Notes: generated by a model not told the origin, from the sequence alone. A stretch of DNA of 64,000 bases from Streptomyces tagetis (GCF_018069565.1 NZ_JAGPNL010000004.1:248001-312000); one strand, 5' to 3'; positions 50,136-57,869 are shown, counted from the stretch's first letter. Made by a program: numbers and translations.

Positions 50136-50627
50136 TCAACCGGCGGGCTCGGCGTGCGCGGTGGACCCACTCTCCCCCACCCCACCGAACCCACCGTGGC
50201 GATATCGCACGGCTCCCCCACCCCCTTCGGTCGGCCTCCGCCCGCCGCGGGACTTCCACGCGACCAACTGCCGTACGAGACCGACCAGTTCGGCGGGCTC
50301 GAACGGCTTGGGCAGGAAGGCGTCGGCGCCGGCGGCGAAACCGGCGTCCACCTCACACTGGGTACAGGCACTGACGATGGCGAGCGGAAGCTCACGGGTG
50401 CGCGGGTCGGCCCGGAGCCGGGCAGCGGTACCGATCCCGTCGAGCCGGGGCATGACGACATCCAGCGTCACGGCATCGGGGCACACCTGATGGACGACTT
50501 CCAGACACTCGGCACCATCGGCCGCGGTCACGACCTCGAAGCCCTCAAGCTCGAGGTTGACCCTGATCAACTGCCGGATGACCTTGTTGTCGTCCACAAC
50601 GAGAATCCGGCCAGACGCCCTTGGCAC
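50136..50627 (-). CDS. CheY-like single-domain response regulator
   Basis: 163 residues from a GTG at 50627 (M/VPRASGRILVVDDNKVIR). Receiver domain with Asp12/Asp13, phospho-acceptor Asp56 (AVTLDVVMPRLDG), the Ser of AIVSACTQ and Lys in AFLPKPFEP. No DNA-binding output domain; the last 45 residues are Gly/Arg-rich. No Shine-Dalgarno is visible, but TACTCT sits 6 nt upstream, suggesting a leaderless mRNA. No kinase gene is adjacent. The upstream in-frame extension is probably not translated. Confidence 0.85.
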   Translation of the reverse strand: MPRASGRILVVDDNKVIRQLIRVNLELEGFEVVTAADGAECLEVVHQVCPDAVTLDVVMPRLDGIGTAARLRADPRTRELPLAIVSACTQCEVDAGFAAGADAFLPKPFEPAELVGLVRQLVAWKSRGGRRPTEGGGGAVRYRHGGFGGVGESGSTAHAEPAG

Positions 50628-50633
50628 AACTCG

Positions 50634-50639
50634 AGAGTA
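50634..50639 (-). promoter_or_regulatory. Probable -10 box of leaderless response-regulator transcript
   Basis: On the minus strand TACTCT lies 6 nt before the GTG at 50627, with no ribosome-binding sequence in the gap. Same architecture as the boxes at 6431, 13061 and 18571. Confidence 0.45.
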
Positions 50640-50741
50640 GGTCGACACCGGCCACCGCGTCCGGGTTTTCCCCACTTCCACCCCGTGCGGGGGACATCGA
50701 ACCAGGACGCTGACGCCCCCGTCGACGCACGGAAACCCGTT

Positions 50742-50770
50742 CATGACCACCCCGGCGAAGCTGGTAGTGT
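50742..50770 (+). promoter_or_regulatory. Candidate promoter of the tRNA-Arg gene
   Basis: CATGAC (50742-50747) and TAGTGT (50765-50770) are spaced by 17 bp, about 40 bp before the mature tRNA 5' end. Judged only by hexamers and spacing. Confidence 0.4.
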
Positions 50771-50809
50771 TCTACCCGTCGCCGCGAGCAACACCACCGC
50801 GACCGACAC

Positions 50810-50881
50810 GCCCCCGTAGCTCAGGGGATAGAGCAACGGCCTCCGGAGCCGTGTGCGCAGGTTCGAATCCTGCCGGGGGCA
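50810..50881 (+). tRNA. tRNA-Arg (anticodon CCG)
   Basis: Full cloverleaf by eye: acceptor GCCCCCG/CGGGGGC, D arm GCTC-AGGGGATA-GAGC, anticodon arm ACGGC-CTCCGGA-GCCGT with anticodon CCG (reads CGG), 4-nt variable loop, T arm GCAGG-TTCGAAT-CCTGC, discriminator A. CCA is not fully encoded. The 3' half is the probable attachment site of the integrated element that follows. Confidence 0.97.
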
Positions 50882-50898
50882 CCTTGCACAAGGTGCCC
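50877..50898. other. Perfect hairpin spanning the tRNA 3' end (probable att region)
   Basis: GGGCACCTT-GCAC-AAGGTGCCC is a perfect 9-bp stem that starts inside the tRNA acceptor sequence. Inverted repeats at tRNA 3' ends are common recombinase core/arm sites, so this is a candidate attL core. Alternatively it is part of tRNA 3' processing or termination. Confidence 0.45.
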
Positions 50899-50899
50899 A

Positions 50900-50939
50900 A
50901 AGACCCCGTCACCAGCGAAAACGCTGAGGCCGGGGTCTT
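50900..50939 (+). terminator. Hairpin downstream of tRNA-Arg
   Basis: AAGACCCCG ... CAGCG-AAAA-CGCTG ... CGGGGTCTT: two collinear stems with a short internal loop, 18 bp after the tRNA. Likely the tRNA terminator. Confidence 0.75.
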
Positions 50940-51079
50940 CGCGTATGCGCAGTCGGACACCGCCGGAAGCAGCCGTTAGCCAGTGATCACGTTGCAACAG
51001 CGTGTTGATCTTGAGTGGCTCCGCAGCAGGTCAGCACGGGTTCCGAAGACCCTCAGCGTAGCTCTGTGGACTATGCGTG

Positions 51080-51123
51080 GACGGGCCGGAAGCCCCGGAT
51101 CTCTCCGGGACTTCCGGCCCGTC
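51080..51123 (-). terminator. Hairpin downstream of the integrase gene
   Basis: 13-bp outer stem GACGGGCCGGAAG/CTTCCGGCCCGTC enclosing an inner TCCGGG-type stem, 17 bp after the integrase stop on the minus strand. It separates the element's minus-strand operon from the tRNA region. Confidence 0.8.
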
Positions 51124-51139
51124 GGTCGTGGGGCTGTCT

Positions 51140-52525
51140 TCAGTTCTCGGTGTCGTCCTCCCCCAGCCCTTGCATGATCCGGTCGTTCATCTCCTGTTCC
51201 TGGCCGTCGATGCACTTGGCGTAGATCTTCAGGAGCACGTCCACGGAGTGGCCGGCCCGCGCGGCGACCTCCGGGGCGGGCACACCCGAGTTGAGCCACT
51301 GGGAGACACCCGCGTGCCGGAGGTCGTACGGCCGGAACGCGAGGACCGAGGACACCTGATCGGGGACGAGCGCCAGTTCCCGAGCCTGCTTCCAAGCGCG
51401 GGAGTACGACGACGCGGCGATCACGTTGCCCCGCTCGCTGGAGAACAGCCGACCGTCCTCCGCCGTGCCGAACTCGTCCAGGTGCTCACGGAGCAGCCTC
51501 ACGAGCGGGGGCGGAATCGGCACGGTGCGTACCTCTCCCTGGGCCCGTTGCTTCAGACCCCGCCGGTCGTGCGCCTCACCGGAGTCGGTCCACGCCTTCC
51601 CGGCCGTGGGGCGGGTCTCCGCCAGCTCGATACGGCCCCAGCCCTGTGCCGGAAGTGTGCAGTCGGAGCGACGAAGCCCAAATGCCTCCCCCGGCCGTAT
51701 GGCCGCGTAGTACAGGCACCCGAAGAAGGCCCGCAGCCGCCGGCCACTGGCCCGTTCGTAGCCACCCACGTAGGTGAGCGCGGTCAGCAGCTCCCGAGCC
51801 TGCCGCGGGTTGACCACCACCCGGCGGTCGACCTCCTGCACCGCCCGCTTGCCCCGCTTGCGCCGGACGCGGCTCAGTGGGTTGGAGGTGAGGTGTTCCA
51901 GCTCCACCGCGAACTCCAGGGCGTTGAAGACGACAGCCCGCCGACGCCGGTAGGTCTGCGTCGCCGCGGGCTTGCCGTCCAGCCTCCGGCTCAATCCGTC
52001 GATCAGCTCGTGTACGCAGGTGATCTCTTGCAGCTCTCCGACCGGAAGCGACGCCCTTTCGATCCACCGCACGGCAGAGGCGATCTCCTCCGGCCGCTCC
52101 CTCTCCCTGCGCGGCACGGGCAGAACGTACGAGCGCAGCGCCCGCCGCAGCACCTCTGGAGCGGGCCGCCCCCGTCCCGGTTTGACCAGGACGGGAACGA
52201 CCGTCGCCAAGGCGTCCGTCATGCTGTCCCGCTGCTTGGCAGACGCCTCCGCCCACCGAGCATCGACGTACTTGATCGCCAGGTCCAGGAAGGACAGCGC
52301 CGCCTTACCGCCCCGCAGGGAGTCGGGCAGCCCGGTCACGGTGTCGAACGGCTCGCCCTTGTCTAGCGCCCGGTCGAGCTTCGCGCGGAAGCGGTCCGCC
52401 AGCGCCTTGGTCTTGTGCGACTCGCTGAAGGGCTGGCCGTCGACCACCCAGCGCACCAGGTAGGTCGGTTTCTTGGTGGTCTTGTTGACCTAGAGCTTCC
52501 ACACGGAAGCCTTGTAGGACTTCAC
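51140..52525 (-). pseudogene. int: Tyrosine-recombinase integrase interrupted by an in-frame amber codon
   Basis: The natural start is the GTG at 52525-52523, which overlaps the excisionase stop (GTGA) and has AAGGGG upstream. From it the frame reads VKSYKASVWKL, then TAG at 52492-52490, then VNKTTKKPTYLVRWVVDGQP and a full integrase. The residues on both sides match the arm-DNA-binding N-terminus of streptomycete integrases, so the TAG replaces one codon. The downstream catalytic domain is intact: AAIRPGEAFGLRRSD, PYDLRHAGVSQWLN, AGHSVDVLL and the nucleophile Tyr in LKIYAKCIDG. Restart at the GTG 52456 would give 438 residues lacking about 24 N-terminal residues. Activity is therefore doubtful. 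Confidence 0.85.
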
Positions 52526-52734
52526 GGCGCCGCCCCTTCCGCCCGTTCCTCCAACCACTCGTCGAGCACGTCACGCCGGACCCGCAGCTCGCCGTTCGGA
52601 AGGCGGATACAGGCCGGGGCGATCCGCAGTTCCCGCCAGCGATAGAAGGTGCGCCGGGAAATGCCGCCCAGTTCGTCGAGCACCTGCCGCACGGTGAGCA
52701 GTTCGGTTGCCTTCGTACGGGTGTCACGCGCCAT
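52522..52734 (-). CDS. xis: Excisionase-like MerR-type helix-turn-helix protein
   Basis: 70 residues from the ATG at 52734. Winged helix-turn-helix: ELLTVRQVLDELGGISRRTFYRWRELRIAP, then PNGELRVRRDVLDEWLEER, the pattern of AICE excisionases and HTH_17 proteins. Its stop overlaps the integrase start (GTGA), and its start overlaps the end of rep by 11 bp, so rep-xis-int are translationally linked as in pSAM2. Confidence 0.88.
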   Translation of the reverse strand: MARDTRTKATELLTVRQVLDELGGISRRTFYRWRELRIAPACIRLPNGELRVRRDVLDEWLEERAEGAAP

Positions 52735-54094
52735 GGCGACCACCGCTCTCCCGTACCGAGGCCGCCAGGAGCGCCGCTTCCGGTGAGTAGCCCCGCCCCG
52801 CGTAACGCCACTGACCGACCGTGACCGTGGAGCGCTCCGGCAGACCGAAGGCGTCCCGCTGCTGCTCCGCGCGATGGTCGGCACGGGCCTGCCGGAGGGC
52901 GGTCAGCGTGGTCGAGTAGCGGCACGACTTGGTGGAGAAGTGGCCGCCGTACCCGAGCATGTGGGCCCAGCGCCGCAGTCCGAGCGGGGCGAACTCCGGC
53001 AGGCCGCCGAGCCACCAACACGTACTGATCATGCGCAGCACGTGAGCGCGTACCGGAAGCATGACCATGTCCCGTGCGTGGTGGATCCGGCCGTCCACGG
53101 CGCCGGCGGACTCCGCACCCTTGGTGGCGTACTTGGCGATGTAACCCGCCACGGCCGCCGCGGAGGCAGGCCGCTCCCCCGCTGTCCGCCCGTTCAAGGT
53201 GACCGGCCGTACGTCAACCTGCGTGCCGAAGCACAGGACCCTCGGCCCGACGACCTCCGAGCCGGGAGCGGTCAGCCGCACCCTCCCGACCACAGCCCGC
53301 ACGGAGTCGACGAGGAGCGGCACCTTGGCCCAGCCGGGCGGGTGCGAGTCGGGTCCGTCCGGGCCGTCGAGGCGGATCACTGCATGGAAGTGGACCAGGC
53401 CCCGCCGCTGATACTCGGCGACCTTCGCGTACGAGAGCCGGGCGACCTCCCCGAACTCCGTACGCGTCAGGCCGGCCCGCCGGGCGACCTCACGCCTCAG
53501 CTCCAGACCGAACCGGTGCCAGAGCCGACCGGCGAACGCATGCCAGAGGACGGCCCCCACGTAGTCGTAGCAGCGCGGGCAGAGTGGTTCGCCGAGACGG
53601 GGGTCATCTGCCGGGTGCCGTTCCCGGCATCCGGCCGGTGTCCCGTGCGGGCAGTGGTCATCCACCCTCCGAGGCCGGCAGGGCGGCACGCGCCCGTCAC
53701 GCTCGCGGCGCGTGTGAACCGATCCGAAGCAGGGGGCGGTGAGCGTGGCGAACACCCGCGGGTGACCGCTCACCGCCTCGGGAACGCTCTTGCCCCCGAC
53801 GAGCCCGGCCCGGACGAGTTGGTACGTGTCCGCCCGGTACAGGGCCGAGCAGGTCGGGCAGACCGTCGCCCGCCGGTTGCCGCACGCGGTGAGCAGGCGA
53901 CCGCCGTAGGCATCCGATCCGTAGGAGAGCAGAGCAGCACCGGTCGTCGTGTCGTAGACGGTGGCCGCGCCGACCAGGTGAATCGGGTTGGTGCAGCCGC
54001 CGAGGCGGACGATGTTCCGGCGCCAGGCGGCGAAACCCGGGTCCGAGGCTCTGGCGACAAGCGCCGAGACACTCCGCGGAAGAGCTGTGGTCAT
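52724..54094 (-). CDS. Rolling-circle replication initiator (RepSA-like)
   Basis: 456 residues from the ATG at 54094. AICE Rep of the pSAM2 type. Two Cys-rich zinc-like clusters are seen (CGNRRATVCPTC at 71-82; LCPRCYDYV at 171-179). Motif I is VFATLTAP (114-121), the metal-binding HUH motif is VHFHAVIRLDG (His235, His237) and the catalytic tyrosine region is VAGYIAKYATKG (Tyr318, Tyr322). It would nick one strand to start replication of the excised circle. The gene is translationally coupled to the small gene upstream (ATGA). No internal disruption is seen. Confidence 0.88.
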   Translation of the reverse strand: MTTALPRSVSALVARASDPGFAAWRRNIVRLGGCTNPIHLVGAATVYDTTTGAALLSYGSDAYGGRLLTACGNRRATVCPTCSALYRADTYQLVRAGLVGGKSVPEAVSGHPRVFATLTAPCFGSVHTRRERDGRVPPCRPRRVDDHCPHGTPAGCRERHPADDPRLGEPLCPRCYDYVGAVLWHAFAGRLWHRFGLELRREVARRAGLTRTEFGEVARLSYAKVAEYQRRGLVHFHAVIRLDGPDGPDSHPPGWAKVPLLVDSVRAVVGRVRLTAPGSEVVGPRVLCFGTQVDVRPVTLNGRTAGERPASAAAVAGYIAKYATKGAESAGAVDGRIHHARDMVMLPVRAHVLRMISTCWWLGGLPEFAPLGLRRWAHMLGYGGHFSTKSCRYSTTLTALRQARADHRAEQQRDAFGLPERSTVTVGQWRYAGRGYSPEAALLAASVRESGGRHGA

Positions 54095-54468
54095 CGCTGA
54101 CCACTTCCTTTGCCGCCGTCGCCGAACGCCTGCCCCATCACGGCCGAGATGCCCTCCGGCCGTGTCTTGGCGCTGAAGCGTAGCGTCGGGTCAGTGAGCC
54201 AGAGGGCGGCGGCGTGCGCGGGGCACAGCCACTACTCGGTTCCGTCGAGTTCGACGAGGACGATCTGTTCCCGTCCGGCGCAGGTCGGGACCTGCGCGTC
54301 ACGCTGCCTGAGGTCGCAGGCGAGCGGCGGGGATTTGCGCGGACGATGCGCGGTGGACAAAGTGTGAGTGCTCCTTTCACTGCTCACGTGGCGGATGGAG
54401 TGGGTTCCTGACGGGGTCGGGTTTGGCGACTTCGCGCCCCGTCGGGAGCCCGTCGTACGGGCGGTCAT
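54091..54468 (-). pseudogene. Small AICE gene upstream of rep, split by an in-frame amber codon
   Basis: A single frame runs from the ATG at 54468, which overlaps the preceding gene's stop (ATGA), to a TGA at 54093-54091, which overlaps the rep ATG (ATGA). It is broken only by TAG at codon 79 (54234-54232). Before the stop it reads CDLRQRDAQVPTCAGREQIV and LVELDGTE; after it WLCPAHAAALWLTDPTLRFS, and nearly every codon ends in G or C on both sides. Cys pairs plus CPAH suggest a small zinc-binding protein of about 125 residues. The function is unknown. An internal TTG at 54360 with AAAGGAG upstream is another possible start. Confidence 0.65.
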
Positions 54469-54755
54469 TGCCGCTCCTCGGGAGGAACCCCGACGACGCC
54501 GTACGAGATCGGTCCGAAGTCGCGGCGGGCGCCGAAGTAGCCCCGGCCGATGTCCTCCGCCGGCACACTGAGCGGAGCGGCGACGGACTGCACGCCGTCG
54601 AGGCGCGCTGCGGAGTCGGTGGCGTCGACCAGGACGACGAGGGACGCGTGACGCGGTACGACCACGTCCGGATGGGCGGTCAGGAAGTCGATCAGCTCCC
54701 GCAGGCCGGCCAGGAAGGCGGCTCGGTCACCGGAGCGGATGACGTGGTTGGACAC
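54465..54755 (-). CDS. Conserved AICE hypothetical protein
   Basis: 96 residues from a GTG at 54755, with AAGGGGA upstream (VSNHVIRSGDRAAFLAGLRE). Predicted mixed alpha/beta with FLTAHPDVVVPRHASLVVLVD. The C-terminal half contains GYFGARRDFGPISYGVVGVPPE. No known motif; proteins of this kind sit between rep and spd genes in streptomycete integrative elements. It overlaps the next, amber-containing gene by ATGA. Confidence 0.7.
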   Translation of the reverse strand: MSNHVIRSGDRAAFLAGLRELIDFLTAHPDVVVPRHASLVVLVDATDSAARLDGVQSVAAPLSVPAEDIGRGYFGARRDFGPISYGVVGVPPEERQ

Positions 54756-54789
54756 AGGGAGTCCCCTTGTCGGTCGTTTGGTGGGGTGG

Positions 54790-54984
54790 TCAGAAGCGGA
54801 GTTGGCCGAGGAAGCCGTTCACTCCGTCGAGGAGGGCCTGAACCACGGGCGCTGCCACGGTCCGGGCGAGCAGGAAGCCGAAGGCTCCGCAGAGCAGCGC
54901 GTCGGCCCACCTGAGGTACCGGATGCGCAGGAGGAACCAGATCGGCAGGCCGAGCAGCAGAACGGCCGACATGGACACCAGCAC
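54790..54984 (-). CDS. Small membrane protein, probably plasmid-spread (Spd) type
   Basis: 64 residues from a GTG at 54984, with GAGGGG-like AGAGGGG upstream. Two hydrophobic helices are seen (SAVLLLGLPIWFLL and ADALLCGAFGFLLARTVAAP). It lies 12 bp downstream of the translocase gene. Small hydrophobic proteins in this position take part in intramycelial spreading of pSAM2-like elements; that role is inferred from position. Confidence 0.65.
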   Translation of the reverse strand: MLVSMSAVLLLGLPIWFLLRIRYLRWADALLCGAFGFLLARTVAAPVVQALLDGVNGFLGQLRF

Positions 54985-54996
54985 GGCAAGCCCCTC

Positions 54997-56313
54997 TCAC
55001 GGTTCGACGTGCAGTTCGGTCAGGACGGGAGTCAGGTGCGCGTACTCGGCGGCCACGGTTTCCGCGTCCGCTTCCGTGATCAGGTGGGACCGGGCGCGCT
55101 CCCAGCCGTCGCCGGAGGCGAGGACGGCGGTACCGGCCTGCTCCGGAGCGATGGCCTGCGCCGCTTTCAGCGCGTCGGGATTGAGGTCGCCGAGCGCCAT
55201 CTCTGCGGTACCGGGGTCGGCCACGCGGTGGCACACCCGGCCGCCCAGTTGCGCCCGCAGAGCCGTGACACCGGGCCCGAGGTCGGAGCCGACACGTTGG
55301 CCGGCCACGACGAGGAACACCCCGAGCGCCGCACCGAGTTGGGCAAGCCGGATCAGCGCCGTACCGGCCGCGTGCGCTTCGTCCTTCTCGTTCCGGCTGG
55401 CCACGAGGAAGAGTTCCGCGATCTCGTCGACGATCACGACGACGGGGACCGGGCGTTCCTTGTCGGGCAGACCCCAGATGTTCCGGACGCGGGCCGCCCG
55501 GCAGAGGGACATCCGGTCGAGGGTCAGGTCAACGAGGGCAGTCAGCAGCCGCACTGCTTGCTCTCGGTTCGTCGCGAGGGCGGACAGCCGAGGCTCGTAG
55601 AGGGACAGTTCCATGCCGCCCTTGCAGTCGATGCCGACCAGGGCGACGGGCTGCGGCGCGAGGCCCGCCACGAGGGCGTTGATCAGCGTCGACTTTCCCG
55701 AGCGCGTGGCCCCGACGATCAGCCAGTGAGGGACGCGCCGCAGGTCGACCACCCACGCGGCCCCGGTCTCCAGGGCACCCACGGTCACCCGGAACAGATG
55801 GCCAGGCCCTCGCTGCTTCGGCACCTGCGGGTCGGCCAGCGGGTCGACCGCCGACGCGACGATTCGTACGACCCCCGGTTTCCAGGAGGTCACCCGCACC
55901 GCGTGCACCTGCCAGCTCTCCGCCATGGCAGGGGCCGCTTTGACGAAGTGCTCTGGCACTTGACCCGGCAGCAGCCTCACGAGCAGGACGAAGCCGCCGG
56001 AGGTCGGGCGTATGAGCCCCCGGCGAGGCACCCGCGGCTGAGGCGGAGGCGCCCCCTTGCCGACGAGCCCGGACACCACGGTCAACGCCGGCCGACGGCT
56101 CACGGCGAGCCCGCAGCCCGCCATCAGGGGCCGCCAGGTCTGCACGACCCGGAGGGCCACGGCCGGGAAGCCGCATAACAACCACCAGGCACCGGGATAG
56201 CGGCGGCGCAGGGCCGGGCCCGCCAGAAGCAGACCCGGCACCAGCACGGCTGCCACCACCAGAACCCAACTCGGCCACGTCACGTCGACCGAAGTAGCGG
56301 AGGCCAGTTTCAT
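54997..56313 (-). CDS. FtsK/SpoIIIE-type conjugal transfer translocase (TraB/TraSA-like)
   Basis: 438 residues from the ATG at 56313, which overlaps the previous gene's stop by one base. N-terminal hydrophobic segment WVLVVAAVLVPGLLLAGPAL (about 16-35) and a second hydrophobic stretch to residue 60. ATPase domain: Walker A GATRSGKST (201-209), GIDCKGGMEL, Walker B VVVIVDEIAELF (291-302) and a later GQRVGSDL. Such proteins alone move double-stranded DNA between mycelia in Streptomyces. No frame disruption is seen. Confidence 0.92.
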   Translation of the reverse strand: MKLASATSVDVTWPSWVLVVAAVLVPGLLLAGPALRRRYPGAWWLLCGFPAVALRVVQTWRPLMAGCGLAVSRRPALTVVSGLVGKGAPPPQPRVPRRGLIRPTSGGFVLLVRLLPGQVPEHFVKAAPAMAESWQVHAVRVTSWKPGVVRIVASAVDPLADPQVPKQRGPGHLFRVTVGALETGAAWVVDLRRVPHWLIVGATRSGKSTLINALVAGLAPQPVALVGIDCKGGMELSLYEPRLSALATNREQAVRLLTALVDLTLDRMSLCRAARVRNIWGLPDKERPVPVVVIVDEIAELFLVASRNEKDEAHAAGTALIRLAQLGAALGVFLVVAGQRVGSDLGPGVTALRAQLGGRVCHRVADPGTAEMALGDLNPDALKAAQAIAPEQAGTAVLASGDGWERARSHLITEADAETVAAEYAHLTPVLTELHVEP

Positions 56314-56663
56314 CACTGCCCGGCCCCCTTGCTCGCCGAGGTGACGGGAGCGCTCAGGGGCCGGATCTCCGCCGCGCGGAACGCGATCCCGTGCCGCCCG
56401 TCGTTCTCCCACGGCATGGCGACCAGGTCCCGCACGGCCACGGGCATGCCGAGCTGCACACCGGCCGGCTCACCGGCCACGCTCACGTTCACGACGTCAG
56501 CCGATGTCCCCGCCATCAGGCAGAGACCGACCTGGTACACCGTCTTGCCGGTCTCACGGTCGACGCGAAGCTGACCGGTCTCACGGTTGGCAACCCGCGG
56601 CGCCGGGGGGACTGCGCAGATGATCCCCGTGTACTTCGCGGTGTCGATCGGAAGGCTTGCCAC
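56313..56663 (-). CDS. SCO3933-family AICE regulatory/transfer protein
   Basis: 116 residues from a GTG at 56663, with GAGGAGAACC upstream. Beta-rich, with VPPAPRVANRETGQLRVDRETGKTV and LVAMPWENDGRHGIAFRAAEI, the conserved features of the family found in many streptomycete integrative elements. It is the first gene of the transfer operon, divergent from the GntR repressor, and overlaps the translocase by one base. The biochemical role is unknown. Confidence 0.8.
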   Translation of the reverse strand: MASLPIDTAKYTGIICAVPPAPRVANRETGQLRVDRETGKTVYQVGLCLMAGTSADVVNVSVAGEPAGVQLGMPVAVRDLVAMPWENDGRHGIAFRAAEIRPLSAPVTSASKGAGQ

Positions 56664-56721
56664 AGTTCGGTTCTCCTCATCACTTGGGCACCCGAAAGGA
56701 TATCCTTCGGATTGCTAGACC

Positions 56722-56770
56722 ACCCGTACTACGGGTAACCCAGACAAGGCTGCCCACCCGTAGTACGGGT
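56722..56770. promoter_or_regulatory. Two 15-bp palindromic operators (KorSA-type)
   Basis: ACCCGTACTACGGGT (56722-56736) and ACCCGTAGTACGGGT (56756-56770) are near-perfect palindromes differing by a single central base. They are 34 bp apart centre to centre, in the divergent region between the transfer operon and the GntR gene. They are most likely the binding sites of that repressor. Confidence 0.8.
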
Positions 56771-56808
56771 TGTCAACCGCCTTGTGATGAGAGAGGCTGT
56801 GCGTCCAC

Positions 56809-56824
56809 GTCCACGAACGTGGAC
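56809..56824. promoter_or_regulatory. 16-bp palindrome upstream of the GntR gene
   Basis: GTCCACGAACGTGGAC is a perfect palindrome with 7-bp arms about 55 bp before the GntR ATG. Its sequence differs from the ACCCGT operators, so it may bind another regulator or act in autoregulation. Confidence 0.45.
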
Positions 56825-56877
56825 AAGCCATCCACGCGGACGGCCAGCAGCAGAAGGAACGGCCACGGAGGGCCCGC

Positions 56878-57618
56878 ATGCCGCGGAAGAACATGCAGCC
56901 GAAGTACCGGCAAATCGCCGACTACCTGCGCGAAGGCATCCTTGACGGCACCTTCCCCTCCGGCCAACCCCTGCCCTCCGAGGAGGCGTTGGCGAAACAG
57001 TTCGGCGTGACGCGCCCCACGGTCCGCCAGGGCTTGAGTGAGCTACGGGCTTCCGGTCTCGTCGAGGCCATCATGGGCCGCGGAACCTTCGCCCGCTCTC
57101 CGCACAGCCGGCCCAGTCACACGCGCCCGCGGGGCGTACGCCGAGCACCTGACGGCCGGTACATCGAGGCCGACGGCATCCGCTGGACCGACGCCGAGCC
57201 ACCGGTAGCCACCCGCACCGACGCCCCGCTTGCCCTCGCGGACCTACTCCGCATCCCGCCAGGCGAGCCCATGTTCACGTACGACGCATTGCAGACGGCA
57301 GACCACGGCCACCTCCGCCAGCTCCACCGGACGTACATCCCGTTCTCAGTACTGATCGACACCAAGTACGAGGACGAGGCCCCGCCGCCGGCCCCGGACC
57401 TCTACGCAGCGCTTGCCGACCTGGGCCACGAACTCCACTTCACGGAGTACGTCCGCACCCGCATGCCCCTCCCGGACCAGGCCCAGGCCCTCCGTCTCGC
57501 GGATGGAGTTCCGCTGCTGCACGTCATCCGCGTGACCCTCACAGAGCCTGACAGGCCCCTCGCCCTAGAGGAGTTCCACCTTCCGGGCGACGAGCTGGAA
57601 CTGTCGTTCCGGCTGTAG
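56878..57618 (+). CDS. GntR/UTRA transcriptional repressor (KorSA-like)
   Basis: 246 residues from the ATG at 56878, with GGAGGG upstream. N-terminal winged helix KYRQIADYLREGILDGTF ... LPSEEALAKQFGVTRPTVRQGLSEL (about 9-60), then a UTRA ligand/dimerisation domain ending LEEFHLPGDELELSFRL. In pSAM2 the homologous KorSA represses transfer and its own gene by binding palindromes; the two 15-bp palindromes upstream fit. It ends with TAG, showing that amber is a functional stop in this element. Confidence 0.88.
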   Translation: MPRKNMQPKYRQIADYLREGILDGTFPSGQPLPSEEALAKQFGVTRPTVRQGLSELRASGLVEAIMGRGTFARSPHSRPSHTRPRGVRRAPDGRYIEADGIRWTDAEPPVATRTDAPLALADLLRIPPGEPMFTYDALQTADHGHLRQLHRTYIPFSVLIDTKYEDEAPPPAPDLYAALADLGHELHFTEYVRTRMPLPDQAQALRLADGVPLLHVIRVTLTEPDRPLALEEFHLPGDELELSFRL

Positions 57619-57676
57619 CACAGCCGAGTTGGCTCAGATTTTCTCTACGTCATCAAGGCGGCTCGCTCCGCTCCCC

Positions 57677-57711
57677 GAGCGCAGGCCCGGCCCCCGGCCG
57701 GGCCTGCGCTC
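57677..57711. terminator. Hairpin after the GntR gene
   Basis: Perfect 16-bp stem starting GAGCGCAGGCCCGGCC with a 3-nt loop, 58 bp after the GntR stop and about 160 bp beyond the end of the convergent HEPN gene. No U-tract. Confidence 0.85.
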
Positions 57712-57869
57712 CTGTCTCCGCCCCACTCCGACGCACGCTCCGGACGGCGCCGCATAACGACTGCACGCCGCCCCTGGGCCTGACGTGAGGGCGAGGAGAT
57801 AGCCGTGGAGGACCCGGCCTTTGACCCGCACTGCGTGCCCTAATTTGCGGGGCCGAAACGGTAAACGGG

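Larger units (their letters stand above)
50877..57711. mobile_element. AICE-type integrative element core (pSAM2/SLP1 class), left end at tRNA-Arg
   Basis: Directly after the tRNA come, on the minus strand, integrase, excisionase-like helix-turn-helix protein and rolling-circle Rep. Small transfer/spread proteins, an FtsK/TraB translocase and an SCO3933-like protein follow, and then, divergently, a GntR/UTRA repressor. This is the gene set and order of actinomycete integrative and conjugative elements. The left attachment site should be in the tRNA 3' half. A second copy of that sequence was not found in the window, so the right end is unknown and may lie beyond 64,000. The end given is the terminator of the repressor gene. 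Two genes carry in-frame amber codons. Confidence 0.85.

Noticed and set aside
52490..54234. Genuine amber recoding in the element
   Set aside because: TAG is the natural terminator of scy and of the element's own GntR gene, RF1 is intact, and no suppressor tRNA is visible. Two amber codons are therefore more simply explained as nonsense mutations, though both are kept as findings.
54138..54380. 80-residue minus-strand frame starting GTG at 54380
   Set aside because: Its residues are Ser/Pro/Arg-rich and it runs in a different phase from the 54468-54091 frame, which has coupled ends and good codon bias.
57634..57831. 65-residue minus-strand frame across the GntR terminator
   Set aside because: It reads through the strong hairpin at 57677-57711 and has low-complexity composition.
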